Of a stretch of 40,395 nt of DNA, positions 15,557 through 22,424 are shown in pieces. A model generated the notes under the pieces. The model did not search any database and had not been told where the DNA came from. It saw only the letters and a list, made by a program, of their open reading frames with translations. The DNA is taken from positions 1 to 40,395 of the forward strand of contig JAFZPJ010000046.1 of assembly GCA_017550385.1 (NCBI GenBank). Direction: 5' to 3'. The stretch's first letter is position 1, and every line of letters begins with the position of its first letter. This stretch comes from Clostridiales bacterium (GTDB taxonomy: Bacteria > Bacillota > Clostridia > Saccharofermentanales > Saccharofermentanaceae). Both the position numbers and the translations under genes were made by a program.

Positions 15557-16537
15557 TCATGCCGTCTTCCTTGCTTCCCTGAGCTCTTTCTTTCTGATCT
15601 TCCTGGCCTTGGCTTCATCCTTATCCCACAGGAATATGAAGTACAGTATTACCGCAAAGATCACACAGATGACGAGCATTATCACGCTGGCAGCAGATGC
15701 CCTGTCATACAGATATGCTCCCATGAAGGCCTGATTCTTCATATAATTCGACAGTGTAAGATTCTTCCTGTCAACGTTAAATGATCCGAAGAAAGACGGA
15801 ACATCTGCCATGCCGATACCGTCGACAACGCTGATAACAGTAATGAAGAACATTATCGGACGCATATTGGGGATCGTGATGAAGAAGAATGTCTGCAGTC
15901 TGTTGGCACCGTCTATCTCGGCCGCCTCGAAAACTTCCATCGGGATCCCGGTAATGCCTGCCACGGCATAGATGAAGGTTACGCCGAAATGCATCAATGC
16001 ATAGACCACGACGATAAGGAAACCTACCGACATAAAGAATTTGAGATCTTCTTCGGTGATCCCGAAGCCGTTGATCATGGCGGCAATATAGGTGAAAACG
16101 ATGATGCTCTCTACTGAACCCAGGATGTATAATGCCGCGGAGCTTCCGGAGAAGAGGTGAGGGCACATGAAGGTCAGCTTGAACAACCACCTTCCTTTTA
16201 TCTTAAGACGTCTGTCGGTAACCAGCGCGGCGAGCCAGAATGCCAGTAACCATTCGGGTATCGTCGCACATATCCAGTAAAGGAAAGTATTCCCGAGAGA
16301 GAGCTTGAATGATTTGGAACCTAAGACATCCGCAAAATTCTTGAACAGAGGCTCACCTATTGCCGGCAGGAACTTCGGATCCGTATTGCCCGCATGCTTC
16401 AGATCGCAGAAAGCAAAATACAAAGTGCTTCCCAACGGATAGAAGTTGAACAGCAGGAATGCAACAGTAAACGGGATAATGAAGATGTATGCCCATTTGG
16501 TGTAATGTCTCGCGATGTGGTTTCTGTTGTTTGACAT
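15557..16537 (-). CDS. Sugar ABC transporter permease, MalF type (pair 2)
   Basis: A 326-residue inner-membrane permease. The N-terminus ARHYTKWAYIFIIPF is the usual MalF/UgpA-type entry to helix 1, followed by FNFYPLGSTLYFAF. The EAA loop reads EAAEIDGANRLQTFF then ITIPNMRP (about 218-241). The C-terminus is a basic tail (KARKIRKKELREARK). It pairs with the MalG-type permease immediately downstream and is paralogous to 17377-18375. The substrate is probably an oligosaccharide, by family; nothing here says which one. Confidence 0.93.
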   Translation of the reverse strand: MSNNRNHIARHYTKWAYIFIIPFTVAFLLFNFYPLGSTLYFAFCDLKHAGNTDPKFLPAIGEPLFKNFADVLGSKSFKLSLGNTFLYWICATIPEWLLAFWLAALVTDRRLKIKGRWLFKLTFMCPHLFSGSSAALYILGSVESIIVFTYIAAMINGFGITEEDLKFFMSVGFLIVVVYALMHFGVTFIYAVAGITGIPMEVFEAAEIDGANRLQTFFFITIPNMRPIMFFITVISVVDGIGMADVPSFFGSFNVDRKNLTLSNYMKNQAFMGAYLYDRASAASVIMLVICVIFAVILYFIFLWDKDEAKARKIRKKELREARKTA

Positions 16538-16538
16538 G

Positions 16539-17375
16539 TTACTGTTTGACGCTCCCTAACGCTACACCCTCGACTATGTGCCTGGCACAGAACAGGTAGA
16601 CGATTATCGGAGGCGCTACGGTGATGACTATCGGCTTGATTATATATACGTTCCAGGCAACCGCATAGGTGCGGAATTCTTCCTTGATCAGAAGGATCGA
16701 CGGGAGGTATGTGTCATACCAGCTCTGCGAGAAACAGAATATGAGCTGCGTCGCGACCGCCGGCTTGAGCATCGGAAGTATCAGCTGATTGAAGATCCTG
16801 AATTCACCGGCGCCGTCTATCCTTGCCGACTCCACGAGTTCCTTCGAGAAAGTCGCCTGCAGATACATCTTCATGAAGAATACGGTGATGGGAGATGCGA
16901 CGGCAGGGAGGATGACCATGGCGAGATTGTTGATCAAGTGGAGATCCTGGACCATCTTATAGTATCCGATGTAAGACATCGTCGGCGGGAGCATCATTAC
17001 TATTATCACGAAAGTAGAGACGGCCTTCCTGAACTTCCATTCATATGCGGTAAGGCCGTAAGCCGTAAGTGCCGATATGTACATGCATCCGACGCAGGTC
17101 GAACCGGTAACGATGGCCGAATTGCCGAGGCTAACGAACAACGGCGATTCGCAGAAATCCACCGTCTGCTTCCAGTATCTTAAGACTCTCTTCAAAGGAT
17201 CCTTGAGGAACTTCTGAAGCTCCGAAGTCTCTGAATCGATCCCTGCCGTGGTCAGCCAGATCACGAAGGGCGATAAGACCAGGATCGTAATGAGGATCGT
17301 AACGATATAAGTCGCGGCCCTGAGCTTCAAGTCTCTTTGCTGAAGTATGGTTCTCTCATGGCGGATCTCACTCAT
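16539..17375 (-). CDS. Sugar ABC transporter permease, MalG type (pair 1)
   Basis: A 278-residue permease, six helices, EAA loop ESARIDGAGEFRIFNQL followed by ILPMLKP (about 187-210), C-terminus VEGVALGSVKQ. ATG 17375 is 1 base after the stop of the partner gene. It shares layout and long identical blocks with the pair 2 MalG protein (for example TVFFMKMYLQATFSKE against TVFFMKLYLQATFSME), so the two pairs came from one tandem duplication of a two-gene unit. Its extracellular loop after helix 1 is longer (about 45-80). Confidence 0.93.
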   Translation of the reverse strand: MSEIRHERTILQQRDLKLRAATYIVTILITILVLSPFVIWLTTAGIDSETSELQKFLKDPLKRVLRYWKQTVDFCESPLFVSLGNSAIVTGSTCVGCMYISALTAYGLTAYEWKFRKAVSTFVIIVMMLPPTMSYIGYYKMVQDLHLINNLAMVILPAVASPITVFFMKMYLQATFSKELVESARIDGAGEFRIFNQLILPMLKPAVATQLIFCFSQSWYDTYLPSILLIKEEFRTYAVAWNVYIIKPIVITVAPPIIVYLFCARHIVEGVALGSVKQ

Positions 17376-17376
17376 A

Positions 17377-18375
17377 TCAAGCAGTCTCCTCCAATCTCTT
17401 AGCTTCGCGCTTCTCTTTCCTGATCAGCTTCCTGAGCTGTGCTTCATCCTTATCCCTTATGAAGGCAAAGTAGATGATCAAGGCACCAATGCCCATCAGT
17501 CCGAGCAGGAATATGCTCGCGGCAGATGCGCGGTCAAAGATATCTGCGCCCATGTAAGCCTGATTATTGATATACATATTGATCGTCAGACACCGTCTCA
17601 GGGTATCGTACATACCGAAGGCAGAAGGCACGTCGCTCAAGCCGAGACCGTCGACCAGGGTGACAACGCTTATGAAGAACATGATGGGCTTCATGCAGGG
17701 AAGTGTTATGTGGAAGAAGGTCTGCAGCCTGTTTGCACCGTCCATCTCCGCGGCCTCGAAAACTTCGACAGGGATACTCGTGATGCCTGCCACTGCATAG
17801 ATGAACGTTATTCCGAAATGTATTACCACTGATATCACTATGACAAGGAACCTGTTCGAGAAGAAGAACTTGAAGTCCTGCATGTCCAGACCGAATCCGT
17901 TGATCATGGAAGCAACATAGACGAATCCGACAGCAGAATACGTGAACAACATGAGATGTTCGAGCAGCAGTCCGCTCAGAGTTGAGCCGGATATGAGCTT
18001 AGGGAAGATGAACGCCGTCTTATACAGAGTCTTGCCCTTGATGCCGAGCCTTCGGTCGGTGATCGCAGCCGCGAGCCAGAATGCCAGTATCCACTCGGGG
18101 ATCATCGTTGCGAAGAAGAACATCAATGTGTTCTTAAAAGCATCGTGGAAAGAAACGGCTTCCAACACTTCCTGGAAGTTCCTGTACCAGGGCTCACCGA
18201 TGGAAGGCAGGAACCTGGGTCCGGGACACCCCTTGCCTCTCAGATCGCAGAATGCATACCATAAGGTGCAGAACAGCGGATAGAAGTTGAATAATAAGAA
18301 GATGACCAAAAAAGGCAATACAAAAATGTACCCCCACTTGGTGTAGCGCCTCGAAATCTTATTCCTATTTGCCAT
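17377..18375 (-). CDS. Sugar ABC transporter permease, MalF type (pair 1)
   Basis: A 332-residue permease and first gene of a four-gene leftward operon. N-terminus SRRYTKWGYIFVLPF, then FNFYPLFCTLWYAF; EAA loop EAAEMDGANRLQTFF then ITLPCMKP; basic C-terminal tail. ATG 18375 follows AAGGGGA on its strand. No solute-binding protein or ATPase gene is next to the operon, so those subunits must be supplied from elsewhere (a shared MsmK-like ATPase is common in Firmicutes). A strong near-palindrome (18397-18422) sits just upstream. Confidence 0.93.
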   Translation of the reverse strand: MANRNKISRRYTKWGYIFVLPFLVIFLLFNFYPLFCTLWYAFCDLRGKGCPGPRFLPSIGEPWYRNFQEVLEAVSFHDAFKNTLMFFFATMIPEWILAFWLAAAITDRRLGIKGKTLYKTAFIFPKLISGSTLSGLLLEHLMLFTYSAVGFVYVASMINGFGLDMQDFKFFFSNRFLVIVISVVIHFGITFIYAVAGITSIPVEVFEAAEMDGANRLQTFFHITLPCMKPIMFFISVVTLVDGLGLSDVPSAFGMYDTLRRCLTINMYINNQAYMGADIFDRASAASIFLLGLMGIGALIIYFAFIRDKDEAQLRKLIRKEKREAKRLEETA

Positions 18376-18396
18376 AAGTCCCCTTATGTGACTATT

Positions 18397-18422
18397 TTGT
18401 CAGATATCCCCATATATGACAA
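18397..18422. promoter_or_regulatory. 26-base near-palindromic operator of the permease operon
   Basis: TTGTCAGATAT-CCCC-ATATATGACAA; the two 11-base arms match at 10 positions. It lies just downstream of a leftward TTGACA (18428-18423), in the position expected for a repressor site covering the promoter, 22 bases before the ATG at 18375. Confidence 0.6.
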
Positions 18423-18428
18423 TGTCAA
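18423..18428 (-). promoter_or_regulatory. Likely -35 of the permease operon promoter
   Basis: A consensus TTGACA on the leftward strand. A -10 of the form TATCTG follows after 16 bases and falls inside the palindrome at 18397-18422. The -10 is weak. Confidence 0.45.
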
Positions 18429-18434
18429 GAACAG

Positions 18435-18464
18435 TTTAACACACATATTTTGTATTGCTATAAT
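18435..18464 (+). promoter_or_regulatory. Promoter of the zinc-ribbon protein gene
   Basis: TTTAAC (18435-18440), 18-base spacer, TATAAT (18459-18464) preceded by TGC, an extended -10. Ribosome site GGGAGGT at 18506-18512. Confidence 0.6.
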
Positions 18465-18518
18465 AATTCTGATAATTATCTGATTAATATTGTAAGTTCT
18501 GTCACGGGAGGTACGACT

Positions 18519-19571
18519 ATGAAATGCAGCAGCTGCGGCGGTACGATGATCTATGATGTCGCCAAACACGGCCTGGTGTGCGACCACTGCGGTTCGCTTC
18601 AGGTCCTTCCGGGTCCCGGCGAACAGGGCGGGGCAGCGGAGAACGATATCGGACCCGCCATCAAGAGAGCCAACACCGACTGGGGCGCATCAAAGACGCT
18701 GGTAACCTGCCAGAGCTGCGGCGCCCAGCTGTTCTGCGACGAAGATAAGATGTCCGGTCTGTGCCCGTTCTGCGGTTCTGCCGTAGTGCTCACGCTGGAG
18801 AATGCGAATTTCGGTGTCGCGCCTTCTGCGATCATACCGTTCTCCGTGACCAGGGAGCAGGTCGAAGCGAATTTCTACAAGTGGAACAAGTTCGCGTTCT
18901 GGTCTCCCGAGAAGTTCCGTACGGGCAAGGTCTTAGGCAACCTCACGCCTGTATATGTTCCGTACTGGACTTTCGATGCCGATGCGGAGACGACGTACAG
19001 CGGCAGGTTCGGAGACATACAGGATTATCAGGACGGCACCAAGACGAACTGGTCGAACGGGAGCGGCGTTGTGAAGACGCATATCAATGATTTCAGAGTA
19101 TGCGCCAGCAGGAAGTTCGCCACCGACAAGCTGCTCAATTCGGTCGTGCAGTTTACTGCAGAGGAGATGGTCCCGTATCAGCCCGAATATCTGGCAGGCA
19201 TGACCGCAGAGAAATACACCATAGGCATAGAAGAAGCCTGGAATTCCGTTCAGGAAGGCGAACTCAAGAAGATGGCGATAGATGCTGCCCAAAGGAATGA
19301 GCACGCCGACTGCTGTGAGAATGTTACTACCTCGACAACATATTCCAATGTCACCTACAAATGCGTTCTGGTCCCGGTCTGGCTGACCGGATGCAAGTTC
19401 GGCGGCAAGGTGTACAACGTCGTGGCAGGCGGCCACAACATGAGGGGCAATTGCAAGAGACCCGTATCGATCCCGAAGATCGCCATTCTCATCGGTCTGG
19501 TATTACTGCTGTTCAGCTTCGGTAATATCATGTACCTGATAATGCTCATAATAACGCAGTTGATGCAATAA
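18519..19571 (+). CDS. Double zinc-ribbon protein with C-terminal membrane anchor
   Basis: A 350-residue protein beginning at ATG 18519 (GGGAGGT 6 bases upstream; an earlier in-frame ATG at 18450 lies before the promoter -10). Two zinc ribbons are visible: C3/C6 with C21/C24, and C64/C67 with C82/C85. A mainly beta-rich soluble region follows (about 90-315), with Trp/Tyr-rich segments such as PVYVPYWTFDADAETTY that occur in TFIIB-type zinc-ribbon-containing proteins of Firmicutes. One or two hydrophobic segments (about 320-346) end the protein. Biochemical function is unknown. It resembles proteins of double-ribbon type that bind zinc structurally, not DNA; this is inference. Confidence 0.85.
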   Translation: MKCSSCGGTMIYDVAKHGLVCDHCGSLQVLPGPGEQGGAAENDIGPAIKRANTDWGASKTLVTCQSCGAQLFCDEDKMSGLCPFCGSAVVLTLENANFGVAPSAIIPFSVTREQVEANFYKWNKFAFWSPEKFRTGKVLGNLTPVYVPYWTFDADAETTYSGRFGDIQDYQDGTKTNWSNGSGVVKTHINDFRVCASRKFATDKLLNSVVQFTAEEMVPYQPEYLAGMTAEKYTIGIEEAWNSVQEGELKKMAIDAAQRNEHADCCENVTTSTTYSNVTYKCVLVPVWLTGCKFGGKVYNVVAGGHNMRGNCKRPVSIPKIAILIGLVLLLFSFGNIMYLIMLIITQLMQ

Positions 19572-19577
19572 GCACTT

Positions 19578-19672
19578 GCAACTTCAGGTTGACAAAGTTC
19601 AAGCCGCGGTTGGTGGAGATGTAATGAAAGCATAAGTTACATTGAACCCATCAAACGCAGGAGGTAGATACA
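19578..19672 (+). repeat. Leader repeat, copy 1 (before the XRE gene)
   Basis: About 95 bases that match 20064-20158. The first 44 bases (GCAACTTCAGGTTGACAAAG... through GGTGGAGATG) differ from the second copy at only a few positions. Similarity resumes in TTGA..CATCAAAC..GGAGG and ends at the start codon. Copy 1 lacks the ACCGCGG that would complete the hairpin seen in copy 2 and instead has TGTAA...TTACA. Confidence 0.75.
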
Positions 19673-20053
19673 ATGAATGTAGCAGACAGGATACAGGCAC
19701 TGCGCAAGCAGCACGGCATGTCCCAGGAGCAGCTCGCCGATGCGGTGGGCGTCTCGAGGCAGGCCGTCTCCAAATGGGAGAGCGAGCAGGCTTCCCCCGA
19801 TCTCGACAAGGTCGTCATCATGAGCGACCTGTTCGACGTGACGACGGATTACATCCTCAAGGGAATCGAGCCGGCCGAAGTGCAGGACCACAAGACAATG
19901 GCCGACGTTATCGACGAGAAGGTGCTCACGGAGAAGAACGGCAGCCGGCTCAAGACGGTCTTCAAGGTCGCCCTGATAATCGCCGCCGCGTTCGTCGCGA
20001 TCGATGCACTGGTGATGCTGATATGCCTGCTGACGGGCAATTTCCCCGTCTGA
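19673..20053 (+). CDS. XRE-family regulator with C-terminal membrane helix
   Basis: A 126-residue protein. Residues 5-60 form an HTH_3 DNA-binding domain (MSQEQLADAVGVSRQAVSKWE is the helix-turn-helix region, 20-40), the linker is charged (65-92), and residues about 97-120 are a single hydrophobic helix. Membrane-anchored XRE regulators of this type occur beside membrane proteins in Firmicutes. The downstream gene encodes a CPBP intramembrane protease, and both genes have the same type of leader, so autoregulation together with control of the protease is a reasonable inference. ATG 19673 follows AGGAGG. Confidence 0.92.
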   Translation: MNVADRIQALRKQHGMSQEQLADAVGVSRQAVSKWESEQASPDLDKVVIMSDLFDVTTDYILKGIEPAEVQDHKTMADVIDEKVLTEKNGSRLKTVFKVALIIAAAFVAIDALVMLICLLTGNFPV

Positions 20054-20063
20054 TAGCGGGATC

Positions 20064-20158
20064 GCAACCTCAGGTTTACAAACTTCAAGGCCGCGGTGGT
20101 GGAGATGCTACCGCGGTCTTTCTTATAGTTGAGGCATCAAACCAAACGGAGGCCTTAT
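20064..20158 (+). repeat. Leader repeat, copy 2 (before the CPBP gene)
   Basis: Second copy of the leader at 19578-19672. It ends at the ATG of the CPBP gene and contains a terminator-like hairpin at 20091-20124. Confidence 0.75.
20091..20124 (+). terminator. Intrinsic terminator or attenuator before the CPBP gene
   Basis: CCGCGGT (20091-20097) pairs with ACCGCGG (20110-20116), followed by TCTTTCTT. It could end the XRE transcript or act as an attenuator of the downstream protease gene, because it lies inside the repeated leader. Confidence 0.7.
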
Positions 20159-21076
20159 ATGACTGTCAAAGAAAGATTCCTCAACAAAGAAAGGTCCTGG
20201 ACCGACATCCTGCCGCTCGTCTTCGTACAGGCTTACCTGTGGATGAACGCAGGCGGCATACTCTCACACCTGATACAGGCTGACAAGTGGAGCAGGCTGT
20301 TCGTAAACCGCATCAAGATCGCCACGGATATGGGCGATTACATGTTCTCGATAGGCTTCTGGGCCGCCATGATCGCTGCTCTAGTCATCTTCAGGAAGAA
20401 CAGGCCGCTGCTGCGGGTGCTTTGTCCTGAGCGCAAGATCCGCATCCTGACGGGTTCTGTCATTGGCCTTGTGCTCGGCTTTGCGCTCAACGCATCTGTT
20501 ATCGCAGGCGCAGTCCTCACCGGATGCCTGACGCTTACTCCCGCCAATGCCAAGCCGCTCACCGTGATCGGCTACCTGATAGCGATCTTCTTCCAGGCTG
20601 GCGGCGAAGAACTCATCTGCAGGATGTACATCATGGGCAAGTTAAGGAGAAGATATAAGAGCCCGGCAGTCGCCATCGTCGGCAACGCACTCTTCTTCCT
20701 GATATTCCACCTCGGCAATCCCGGCATCAACGCGGCGAGCATAATCAACCTCCTCGCTGCCGGTATCATGTTCTCGCTCATAGTCTATTACTCCGGGAAC
20801 ATCTGGACCGCCATCGGTCTGCACACCGCGTGGAACTTCACTCAGGTGGTCCTTTTTGGTCTGCCCAACAGCGGCGTCGAGTCCGTGTACTCCATATTCA
20901 AAGTGGAGCAGGCTTGTGACGGGTTCTTCTTCGACAGCGGATTCGGAGTCGAGGGCACATGGGCGGCAGCTATCCTTATGTGCGTAGTGGCGGCTGGTGT
21001 GATCTTGTTTGCGAAGACGGGCAGGAAAGGTCTTTCGAACCGTTATGACAGCAAGTTGGACTGCAGCGCTGTCTGA
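20159..21076 (+). CDS. CPBP-family intramembrane glutamic protease
   Basis: A 305-residue polytopic protein of the CPBP (CAAX protease and bacteriocin-processing, Abi) family. The catalytic motifs are complete: E150-E151 with R155 in GGEELICR (148-155), His184 in LIFHLGN and H222/N226 in LHTAWNF. The start at 20159 is chosen for ACGGAGG 6 bases upstream; an in-frame ATG 30 bases earlier has no ribosome site. Substrates are unknown; family members process prenylated proteins or peptides, or confer immunity. The last codons (RYDSKLDCSAV) are encoded by the first unit of repeat array 2, so the C-terminus may have been altered by repeat insertion. Confidence 0.9.
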   Translation: MTVKERFLNKERSWTDILPLVFVQAYLWMNAGGILSHLIQADKWSRLFVNRIKIATDMGDYMFSIGFWAAMIAALVIFRKNRPLLRVLCPERKIRILTGSVIGLVLGFALNASVIAGAVLTGCLTLTPANAKPLTVIGYLIAIFFQAGGEELICRMYIMGKLRRRYKSPAVAIVGNALFFLIFHLGNPGINAASIINLLAAGIMFSLIVYYSGNIWTAIGLHTAWNFTQVVLFGLPNSGVESVYSIFKVEQACDGFFFDSGFGVEGTWAAAILMCVVAAGVILFAKTGRKGLSNRYDSKLDCSAV

Positions 21077-21308
21077 GGTGCTGTATTTTGACCGGCAATA
21101 AGGGTGTTCTGACAGCATACCGCACTGCGCCGCTGTCCTTACTGCTGTATTTTCGCCCCGAAAAGAGTTGTTCTGACAGCAAGTTGGACAGCACCGCTGT
21201 CTGTACTGCTGTATTCTAACTGCCGGAAAGGGCAATTTGACAGCAATCCGCACAGCAACGCTGTTTATATTTATAGACACATATCAATGTGTTAAGTTGC
21301 TGTCAAAT
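21047..21308. repeat. Tandem repeat array 2, 64-bp period, four diverged units
   Basis: Units begin with GACAGCA at 21047, 21111, 21175 and 21239, spaced exactly 64 bases. Conserved parts are GACAGCA, then GCxxCGCTGTC, then CTGCTGTATT; the roughly 20 bases after CTGCTGTATT differ between units. Unit 2 contains TTTTCGCCCCGAAAA (21150-21164), the exact reverse complement of the hairpin in array 1. Within each unit ACAGCA...TGCTGT and ACAGC...GCTGT can form nested stems. Unit 1 overlaps the 3' end of the CPBP gene; unit 4 blends into the promoter of the next gene. Besides the array and promoter, this 300-base gap has no gene. Confidence 0.9.
21235..21308. repeat. Long structured inverted repeat in unit 4
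   Basis: ATTTGACAGCAA (21235-21246) and TTGCTGTCAAAT (21297-21308) are a perfect 12-bp inverted repeat. Inside are two smaller perfect hairpins, ACAGC/GCTGT and ACACAT/ATGTGT, so the 74 bases can fold into a junction with two arms. Confidence 0.8.
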
Positions 21309-21327
21309 ATCAAATAAGTGTTATAAT
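21297..21327 (+). promoter_or_regulatory. Promoter of the second CPBP gene
   Basis: Extended -10 TGTTATAAT (TATAAT 21322-21327) with TTGCTG at 21297-21302 as a weak -35 (19-base spacer). The -35 lies in the right arm of the 12-bp inverted repeat, so folding or protein binding there could affect initiation. Confidence 0.6.
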
Positions 21328-21379
21328 TATCCCGTTCGGCTCAAGCAGCCGGGCGGGATCTTAACCTTTGGAGGGGAAT

Positions 21380-22243
21380 ATGAAAACTAAGAAACATGCA
21401 GTTCTCGATCATCCGATACTTGCATATGCTTTGTTCGCACTGTTGGTTGTCATCGTATCATCGACAGCATCGACTCTTATCGACACACCGCTTGCCTATG
21501 TCCTTCCCGGATACGGCTCGGAGCTCGAATACAACGGGATCAAGGTGATGTCGGCATCCGGCGTCGGCACGGCGGTCGGCGCAGTATTATGCGTTCTTAT
21601 CTTTTGGCTTATCTTCCGCAAGGAATTCAACGGCATGCTCAGGGGCAAGTACCTGCTTACGGGACTTCTCCTTCTCCTGCCGTTCCTGATCTTCCACTAC
21701 TCCGGAAGCGTCGTCAGCTGGGTACAGTTCGGTACTGCCAGCGTATTCATCGCATTCCTCAGGGCAACCGCTCCCGGCTTTATGGAGGAGATAGCCTTCA
21801 GAGGCTTAGGCGTTGCCAACTACATGCGCGTCAAGAACAATGATTCCGGCATCATCAAGATCTTCTGGATCTCATCCGCCGTGTTCGGTTTTGTACACAT
21901 GCTCAATGTCTTTGCCGGCGCGCCGCTTCTCATCAGCATTATCCAGTCCGTCTATGCGATGGGCGTCGGAATGACATTATGTGCCGTATATCTGCGCACG
22001 GGCAATCTCTGGACGACCATCATCGCTCACCTTACGGTCGACTTCATGGAGTTCATCCGTGCCGACCTCGGTTCCAGCGGCGGCGTCATGCTCGGCATGG
22101 GCATCGGCGACTGGATCACGATCGCAGCAGGTGCTTTCGCCGCGTTCTGGGGTCTCTACCTCATCAGGAAGTCCAAGCGTCAGGAGATCATCGACCTCTG
22201 GAACGAGAAGTGGCCGAAAGCAGAGGAGACTGCTGCTGCCTGA
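21380..22243 (+). CDS. CPBP-family intramembrane glutamic protease
   Basis: A 287-residue polytopic protein of the CPBP/Abi family. Motifs: E136-E137 with R141 in MEEIAFRG (135-142), His173 in FVHMLNV and H217/D221 in IIAHLTVDF. About seven helices. The start at 21380 (MKTKKHAV) follows GGAGGGG; an ATG 12 bases earlier lies on top of that site and is less likely. It is only distantly similar to the CPBP protein just upstream, so this is not a recent duplication. Substrate unknown. It is followed by a hairpin and then the PadR promoter, so it is monocistronic. Confidence 0.9.
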   Translation: MKTKKHAVLDHPILAYALFALLVVIVSSTASTLIDTPLAYVLPGYGSELEYNGIKVMSASGVGTAVGAVLCVLIFWLIFRKEFNGMLRGKYLLTGLLLLLPFLIFHYSGSVVSWVQFGTASVFIAFLRATAPGFMEEIAFRGLGVANYMRVKNNDSGIIKIFWISSAVFGFVHMLNVFAGAPLLISIIQSVYAMGVGMTLCAVYLRTGNLWTTIIAHLTVDFMEFIRADLGSSGGVMLGMGIGDWITIAAGAFAAFWGLYLIRKSKRQEIIDLWNEKWPKAEETAAA

Positions 22244-22264
22244 CCTGTTCCCGAAAAGGCTTAC

Positions 22265-22292
22265 AAGGGCTGTCCCTGTCGGGGCGGCCTTT
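22265..22292 (+). terminator. Intrinsic terminator after the second CPBP gene
   Basis: AAGGGCTGTCCC (22265-22276) pairs fully, with G-U pairs, to GGGGCGGCCTTT (22281-22292) around TGTC. The U-tract is short (TTTATAATT). Confidence 0.7.
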
Positions 22293-22346
22293 ATAATTGC
22301 GCAAAAAGTCTCTGTTTTAGTCTTCATTCCGTACCAAAGCGAGACC

Positions 22347-22388
22347 AATACCTCGCGACCAATAATACCTCTTGACACACAATACCTC
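22347..22388 (+). promoter_or_regulatory. Three AATACCTC boxes spaced 17 bases
   Basis: Boxes at 22347, 22364 and 22381, each start 17 bases apart, and an inverted copy GAGGTATT at 22413-22420 that overlaps the ribosome site. The third box is also in a palindrome, ACAATA-CCTCG-TATTGT (22379-22395), between -35 and -10. This looks like a PadR operator array for autoregulation. Confidence 0.6.
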
Positions 22389-22400
22389 GTATTGTATAGT
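22372..22400 (+). promoter_or_regulatory. Promoter of the PadR operon
   Basis: Consensus TTGACA (22372-22377), 17-base spacer, TATAGT (22395-22400). The spacer contains the palindromic candidate operator. Confidence 0.85.
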
Positions 22401-22424
22401 ATCCCACAACAGGAGGTATTAGGC

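Noticed and set aside
15556-15618. Longer N-terminus for the pair 2 MalG permease
   Set aside because: It would overlap the 3' end of the MalF gene; the start at 15555 matches the pair 1 layout with a 1-base gap.
20064-20124. T-box-like GGTGG...ACCGCGG sequence before the CPBP gene
   Set aside because: No Stem I or specifier region is seen, the GGTGG and ACCGCG parts are separated by extra bases, and the pairing is fully explained as a CCGCGGT/ACCGCGG terminator hairpin.
21047-21308. Integron attC-like cassette sites
   Set aside because: Period and hairpins are vaguely similar, but there are no cassette genes between units, no conserved core sites and no integrase.
21981-22424. N-terminal extension of the PadR protein
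   Set aside because: The extension overlaps the CPBP coding sequence and the PadR promoter; the AGGAGG site and family length fix the start at 22425.
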